From: Henricia sp. BOLD:AAB3569
Taxonomy: Eukaryota; Echinodermata; Asteroidea; Spinulosida; Echinasteridae
Direction of reading: 5' to 3'
NCBI GenBank assembly: GCA_037783545.1
Contig: JBBELK010000375.1
Location: 930,001-994,000 of the forward strand
DNA: 64,000 nucleotides
Under the pieces are notes generated by a model. It was not told the origin of the DNA and ran no database searches. It saw nothing but the letters and a program-made list of their open reading frames with translations. The position numbers and the translations under genes are program-made. This document shows positions 58,313 to 64,000 of this stretch, piece after piece. Within the stretch, counting starts at the first letter, position 1. Each line of letters opens with the position of its first letter.

Positions 58313-59920
58313 TACTTTATGTCTGTAACTTCTTGTCTGGTGGGTTGATGGCATATTTTGGGCGTAATCTTTATGCTCGGCGCAATTTTAAAATTTGCGC
58401 GCGCAGATTTTAAAATTTCCCCAGTTTAAAGATTGCGCAGCGCAAATTTAAATGTTGGCGCAATCTGCGCAAGGTAGGTTCGGGGCAAAATTTGAACCGT
58501 GCGCAAGTTTAAAAAAAAAAGCAATATCCTGCGTCATACGGTACGCATACGCGGTAGCTTGGGGACCCCAAATGTAATGTTTGAAGTCTGGTTCGAGGTC
58601 TTGCAACTCTGAGAATTGTAAATGAAAATGAAGGCTGAAAAGTACTCTAATTTTCCCTATAATAGTGGATAGTCTTGGTGCAAGACGTATCTATCTGCGT
58701 GATATTTGTCACTAACCGCCGCGCGCTATACTACAACGACCACCGACAATTGTCAAGGTGCCATACACACTGTTGTTCGCAGAAACGTCTTGGGACATTT
58801 TGTCGAACGTTGGTATGTGACACTGTGTGACCTCAAACCTAAGCTTATACATGTGCATTATAGAGGTCAACAGAGTTCCACATAATGAGCCTGCCGGCCT
58901 GGCAACTTTCTGTGCTAGGGTTATTTCCTTCCTACGAAATCCGGTCCCATATCCTCCAAAAATAAAAGCCACTTGTATATACGTTATATCATGGAGGTAG
59001 GAAAAGAATCAAGTGTGTTACAAATTGGGAAGAATCATCAACGTAAAATTTAAAAGAACCCTATCCCGCTTTCAGTCTAATAGGCCTAGGCCTATTTCAG
59101 GGGTGGTCTTCTTTAGAGCCAATTTGTTTTTCACTTAGTGAGAATTGACAAGGGTCTTAAACATTATTTTTTCCACCTGGCGCCATGTCCCGAGAGAGTT
59201 TGGAATATTTTAAATTATTTTTTTGAAGTTGGTCCAATTAGCACTGTTGTCTATGGAGATTTATTTAGTGTGGTCCACCCCTATATTACATGGAGTAGCT
59301 AACATGCATTGCACATTATTCAGTAAATTTTGATACGCGATGTGGATTTGTTGCAAATAGATTGATGTTTCACTTGTTGCGTTTTAATAGTGACATTTTC
59401 AAGCTACATGGGCAACATTTAGTAGTTGATTCATAGCCGTGGACCTCCTGAACTATTTGTTTTCTTAGCCTTGTCCAAGTTTATGGCGAGAGCGACCTCT
59501 CGCGATAAACTGTAGCCAGCGACTAGGCTGGTTACCGGGATATCTTGGTCTGAAATCCAGACTTACACGCGCGAGGCTAAATCATAGCCTTGTTCTTTCT
59601 GTACTCGACGTGTTATGCAAAACCCGAGTATAGTTGATGGCATAAAGGGCATAAAGGGCCTTAGTTGCCGAAGATGCCATAAAATTAACAACAACAACAA
59701 CAACAACATATATCCAATGCAAAAAAAAAAATCAAATTTACGAATAAAATAAGTGCACTGCGAGACTGCCTTGTCTATTGGAAAAATTGTTTTTACGTCA
59801 GTTTATAAGTAAATGAGACGTGGTCACGTGGCGTACAACATTTTGGCCAATGAGGGCGCAAACAAATTAGCCTGTCCCAGCGCCCAGTATGGGCGCCTCT
59901 GAGCGCATTTTTTTTTACAC
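58313..59920. other. Non-coding flank
   Basis: No gene seen. Near 58375-58510 there is a cluster of GCGCAA/TTGCGC inverted motifs. A CAACAACAACAA microsatellite lies near 59688-59706. Confidence 0.45.
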
Positions 59921-59947
59921 CACTGCGAGGGGCCTTTGGCAGAAGAC
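59921..59947. repeat. 27-bp inverted repeat, left arm
   Basis: CACTGCGAGGGGCCTTTGGC plus AGAAGAC; its complement with two mismatches lies at 63545-63571. The pair brackets the 3.6-kb mobile-element-rich block. Confidence 0.7.
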
Positions 59948-60327
59948 GCACTATTTCACTGCGAGGGGTTACTTTTAGAAGGCTGAAAGTGTTTTTACAT
60001 TGGGGCGTGATGAATCACTTTAATCTGACCCAGTTTTATTGTCCATGGCGAAATGTTGACCATCTCTGCAAAATCAAAATGGCGCCCGTTCTCCAATCTG
60101 AAATTTCACCTTACAGTCAAAATTAAACATTGAAAACCTACCATGGAAGCTCCCTGGAATCTCTACAATGCTGTGGTCGTTATTTTCCGATGATTCTTTT
60201 AAACAGTAAAACACTCGTCCAACGTAATTTTTGTTTACATTTTTCCTGCAAACTGCAACGGAACAGCGATATTGACGGTTAACCAATTATCTCAAAGATA
60301 GCCCGCCCTCTTGTGGTCATCTCAAGG

Positions 60328-60620
60328 CGTGTTTCGAAGGAACGATCGAAAAGTGTTTCGAAAGAACAATCGAAACGTGTTTTAAGGGAATGATAAAAAA
60401 GTGTTTCAAGGGAAAGAAGAAACATGTTGTGGAATAGAGTTTCCTTTAGTTTTGTGGGATTGTTGTTGATTGAAGGTGTTTTTTTAAACAAAAAAAACAT
60501 GCACTGATCATTTGGCTGAAATTTCTGCAAGGCAGTTTATCAATACATTTGTATTATTCTTTAGTCTAATATGTGCGCATGTTTTGTTCCTTTTTTTCCA
60601 ATCATGAAATTTGTCTTATA
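60328..60620. repeat. Long direct repeat, left copy
   Basis: Starts with 22-23-bp minisatellite-like units (AAGTGTTTCGAAAGAACGAT...), then TTTTGTGGGATTG and CATGCACTGATCATTTGGC, ending AAATTTGTCTTATA. Second copy at 63115-63420. Confidence 0.8.
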
Positions 60621-61520
60621 CAGGGTGGATAAAATAAAACGAAACAGAGATATTATTGCTAATTGTAACTAAAGTCGGGCACATATGAATCAAAGGGAGA
60701 TATCACACTATGATCAACTAACAATGGAAATTGGGCACAAACAATGGTGTGTGCCCAATGTTAGCTGCTCATAGTGTCATCTGTTAGGGTTGAATCTCCT
60801 CTTTAAAATGACACCCTGATCATGTCATTATGTTTCCGGTTGACTGAGCAGTGACCAGTGTTATGCAAGGGTCTAGTTATGGATTTGCGCCACTTTCTTT
60901 AATGCATGGCATAGCCTGTTTGGACGGTCAAGTATGATTGGTAACCTAGGACGCCTCAGAAATAACATGCCGATAAAAATGGTGGTTGTGGTGGGGAGGG
61001 GGTAAGAACCTGCATTTTCTTAAACAGAACACATTCAGTCCTACATAAGAATGCAGCGATCTTTTTGTTGAGACCAAGGTCTGGTATGGGCGAAGGGGAA
61101 CTGGTCGGTTATCCGAGCACATTAATGCAATTCATATGGCCCTGCAGCTAGGAGAACGCAGCAGTCATTCATGGTTTAGGACTGGTCTTAACCATTTCCA
61201 ACAAAATTGATTGGTGGTACCCTTACAGAATTGTGGCTCGTAGGACATCAACTGCTTGCTGGCGATTTTTTGATCGTCCAAACAGGCTATGCCATGGTTC
61301 AGGCCACTAGACGCAAACAAAGTGGCGCAAATTCCAAACTAGACCCTTGCATAACAATAATCACTGCTCAGTCAACCGGAAACATAACGACATGATCAGG
61401 GTGTCATTTTAAAGAGGAGATTTAACCCTAACAAATGATATCTCCCGTTGGCTCAGATGTGCACTACTCTAGTCACAATTAGCAATAATATCTCGGTTTC
61501 GTTTTTGTTTATCCACCCTG
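60621..61520. mobile_element. TA-flanked foldback element, CAGGGTGGAT family
   Basis: Ends CAGGGTGGAT and ATCCACCCTG, TA on both sides. The inverted arms are about 330 bp long (for example GACCCTTGCATAAC against GTTATGCAAGGGTC). A smaller hairpin element (60706-60776) is nested in the left arm. The second copy of the flanking direct repeat lacks the element at 63420, giving a paralogous empty site. Confidence 0.88.
60706..60776. mobile_element. Short hairpin MITE nested in a foldback arm
   Basis: CACTATGATCAACTAACAAT ... TTAGCTGCTCATAGTG, same family as 27042-27145 in the histone array. Confidence 0.82.
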
Positions 61521-61678
61521 TATAGTACATAGTGAGGCGCGCTGGGAATGAGCGAACAATTAATAACCAATTGATTGCAAACCGCGCGACGACGCGACGT
61601 CGGTGACTTTTCACCTTAGAAAAAAAGATGAGCGGTAGCCAATCTCTGGCCGATCGTGGCTTCGTGTCTTCAAGACCT

Positions 61679-62245
61679 TGGCCCTATTGCATAAAACTTT
61701 AGGAATATTCCTAAATAGGATTTAGGAACATTTATCATTCCTAAATAGGATTTAGGAACATTTATCATTCCTAAATCCAAACCCCGGAATTGTTCCTAAC
61801 TTTAGGAACATTCCTAAAGTTCTATTTCATAAAGCAATTTAGGTAAACAATCGTTCCTATCTTGGTTGAAATTGTTCCTAACTTTAGGACTGATCATAAT
61901 CAGACCTAAAGTTAGGTATCACATGACAATTTGGCGGGAAAATTAAACACTGCTTCAGTTTGCTTGTCAACTGTGTACATGTCAATTATATGGCTATGTT
62001 GATGGCTCTATAGGCCTACTTGATAGGGAAAATAGGCGCGCTAGACGGAGAGAAAGAGTGTTCAAACTCGGTCATACAATGTGTAGTCTGTATAGTTTAT
62101 GCATTGTTCCTAACTTATAATTGTTCCTAACTTAGGGTAATTATTAATACCTAAGTTAAGAATCTTCCCAATTAATTGTTCCTAAGTGACTTAGGAACAA
62201 TTAATTAGGAATGTTCCTAAATAGTTTTATGAAATGTGTGCAAAA
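61679..62245. mobile_element. TTCCTAA-rich foldback element
   Basis: Many copies of TTCCTAA and TTAGGAA in both orientations. The termini CATAAAACTTTAGGAA and TTCCTAAATAGTTTTATG form an inverted pair. Two tandem copies of ATTCCTAAATAGGATTTAGG lie near 61737-61790 (the first starts inside the left end). Confidence 0.72.
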
Positions 62246-62322
62246 CGTTTGCACAATGTATTTGTTTATTACACCCGAGTTATTTCATATTATTTTGGGG
62301 GTCCGAAGTTCTTGCCTCCTTA

Positions 62323-62868
62323 AGCCCGCCGCACACGTGAGGTCGTTTGCTGAGCAAACGGTCACTCGTGGCCGTTTGCTCAGCACTTGGCTCACGTGTG
62401 CGGTGAATTTTTGCTGCGTTTTTTGCCTCGCGAGGCCGTGAGCCAAATATCTAACCTGTTTGATATTTTTTGCCTCGCGTGGCCAAAATCTCACCGTGTG
62501 CGGGGGTGATGAGCCAAGTGCTGAGCTAAAATGATTGTAGCCGGCCAATTAAAAACCATCCCCATATTCACGTGATATGAATACAGTGCGCGCGGGCACC
62601 GCTTAGGTCACCAAACTTTTCGTATCGCGCGCGTGGTTTTGATTGGCCAGCTACATTCATTTTAGCTCAGCACTTGGCTCATCATCCCCGCACACGTGAG
62701 ATTTTGGCCACGCGAGGCAAAAAATATCAAACACGTTAGATATTTGGCTCACGGCCTCGCGAGGCAAGAAATGCAGCAAAATAGCCACCGCACACGTGAG
62801 CCAAGTGCTGAGCAAACGGCCACGAATGACCGTTTGCTCAGCAAACGACCTCACGTGTGCGGCGGGCT
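62323..62868. mobile_element. TTA-flanked foldback MITE, 546 bp
   Basis: Ends AGCCCGCCGCACACGTGAGG and its complement, flanked by TTA (62320-62322, 62869-62871). Arms of about 230 bp contain short secondary palindromes (CGTTTGCTGAGCAAACG) and CACGTG. The centre (62560-62640) is rich in CGCG. The 3-bp TTA target is the same as for the GC-rich element at 11145. Confidence 0.9.
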
Positions 62869-63114
62869 TTAGATTGCCATGTGATTTATAGTTATTACTG
62901 GGTAATTTTAAAGAATTTTAAAATTCTCAACATTGGAATATTAAAATTCTTATCGTCTTATTTATCGAAAGAAAATATGTTGTTCTCTCGAAATACAGTT
63001 TGTTCAGACAAAATTCAAACAACATTTTTTGAGGGAACGAAGTGTTTTGGAGTATTTAGAAGAAATGATTAAAAAATGTTTCGAAAGAACGATCCAACAT
63101 TTTTTTCGAATATT

Positions 63115-63420
63115 AACCGATCGAAAGAACGATCGGAACATGTTTCGAAAGAACGATCGAAAAGTGTTTTTGGGGAACAGAAAGTGTTTTGAGAAAATGA
63201 TAAAAAAGTGTTTCAAGGGAAAGAAGACAAAGGTTTTGGGCTACGTACTTTTGTGGGATTGTGGTTGATCGAAGGTGTTTTTTTTTACAAAAACAATTCT
63301 CCATTCAATTAACACAAAAACATGCACTGATCATTTGGCTGAAATTTCTGTAAGGCAGTTTATCAATATTATGTGCGCATGTTTTGTTCCTTTTTTCCAA
63401 TCAAGAAATTTGTCTTATAT
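63115..63420. repeat. Long direct repeat, right copy
   Basis: Diverged copy of 60328-60620 with an extra stretch near 63296-63315 (CTCCATTCAATTAACAC). Ends GTCTTATA without the foldback insertion. Confidence 0.8.
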
Positions 63421-63544
63421 TTATAATAGTACATAATACGTATATTTACGTACAGGTATTAGTAGAGTGTGTAATCTACATGTACATTGTACAGCACATA
63501 TGTACATTAAGCATGCGCGGGGAACTTTAGCCTCTTCATCAGCA

Positions 63545-63571
63545 GTCTTCTGCCAAAAGCGCCTCGCAGTG
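63545..63571. repeat. 27-bp inverted repeat, right arm
   Basis: GTCTTCTGCCAAAAGCGCCT plus CGCAGTG, the complement of 59921-59947 with two mismatches. Confidence 0.7.
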
Positions 63572-63849
63572 CATCCTTAGAAATTGTTTAGCCTGCTGTC
63601 TCATATGTTTTGCACACAGGATCTGAAGCCATGATCAACTTCCCAATTCGTTCCGAAAAACATTGGTACAAGTACACACAGCCAAATCCATATTTGCGTG
63701 TTCTCGTACTTTTACCACCGTTACGCCGCTAAAGGACAAACCTGAGACACCCACATTATGAAATGAATATTGTAAACCTACAGTTTTTATATCTACAGCA
63801 AATCTTTTTCCCAAATGTCTTTACCCCGAAGTATTGTAATATTTATTTT

Positions 63850-64000
63850 ATGTTCAACACAAAGATTTCGGCTAAGCTCACCAACAATGGCAGTGAGGTC
63901 TTTCTGCCAAACTCGGAGGACCCCAAGGACATTGTGAACTTTAACGCAAGTCTGCAGGACGTGGACGGGCAGTATGTCATAAACGTCACTGAATATGGCC
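63850..64000 (+). CDS. Partial open frame at right edge, probable exon of an unknown gene
   Basis: From an ATG at 63850 the frame is open to the window end (50 codons; open upstream to 63733). From about 63862 base composition becomes balanced and the codons look protein-coding (KISAKLTNNGSEVF ... ASLQDVDGQYVINVTEYG). Three N-glycosylation sequons (NGS, NAS, NVT) in about 45 residues suggest an extracellular or lumenal domain. There is no signal peptide at the ATG, so this may be an internal exon with an acceptor near ACACAAAG (63856-63863) or TATATCTACAG (63788-63798). Family not recognised. Confidence 0.45.
   Translation, partial: MFNTKISAKLTNNGSEVFLPNSEDPKDIVNFNASLQDVDGQYVINVTEYG

Noticed and set aside
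60279..60530. Repeat protein (LETLFYHSLKT-type) on the minus strand
   Set aside because: Translation of a short DNA minisatellite. The paralogous copy at 63115 has a shifted frame, so it is unlikely to be coding.

Overview
The window is eukaryotic, AT-rich nuclear DNA from an animal. It holds replication-dependent histone genes: intronless H3 and H4 that end in the metazoan histone 3' stem-loop instead of a poly(A) signal. The H3 is of the H3.2 class (A31, S87, A88, M90, S96). With tRNA-derived SINEs of a kind common in marine invertebrates and abundant foldback/MITE elements, this suggests an invertebrate deuterostome such as an echinoderm. The species call is inference; only the animal assignment is firm.

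From 1 to about 52,735 is a degenerate tandem array of two-gene units. All genes are on the minus strand and H4 and H3 strictly alternate. I count 14 H4 slots and 14 H3 slots. Nine H4 genes are intact (low ends 1112, 8050, 15892, 20277, 28008, 31492, 34372, 45541, 49365). Two H4 copies are frameshifted (22545, 41249), two are fragments (3874, 13270) and one slot is a deletion scar (26073). Eight H3 genes are full length (6274, 10626, 14139, 17813, 24399, 38651, 43835, 51513); the one at 10626 carries R2C. Two H3 copies are truncated (3640, 30172) and four slots are scars (about 21690, 26518, 33948, 47933). No H2A, H2B, H1 or H2A.Z sequence was seen.

Each gene has its own TATA and CCAAT boxes and 3' stem-loop. 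Between H4 and the next H3 lies a conserved spacer with a 45-bp CACGTG-capped palindrome (16 copies). Between H3 and the next H4 lies one of two alternative spacers: type A, or type B with a tRNA-like sequence. The array has been invaded by mobile DNA: a TTAA-flanked MITE in three copies, a hAT-like MITE, an 871-bp GC-rich element that splits an H3 promoter, a tRNA-derived SINE in two copies, and a 2.1-kb nested foldback element. Templated junctions mark many of the deletions.

From about 52,736 to 63,800 the sequence is non-histone and poor in coding potential. It is dense with foldback/MITE elements whose terminal inverted repeats and target-site duplications can be read directly. From about 63,850 to the right edge there is an open frame of coding character with three N-glycosylation sequons, probably the first visible exon of a neighbouring gene.
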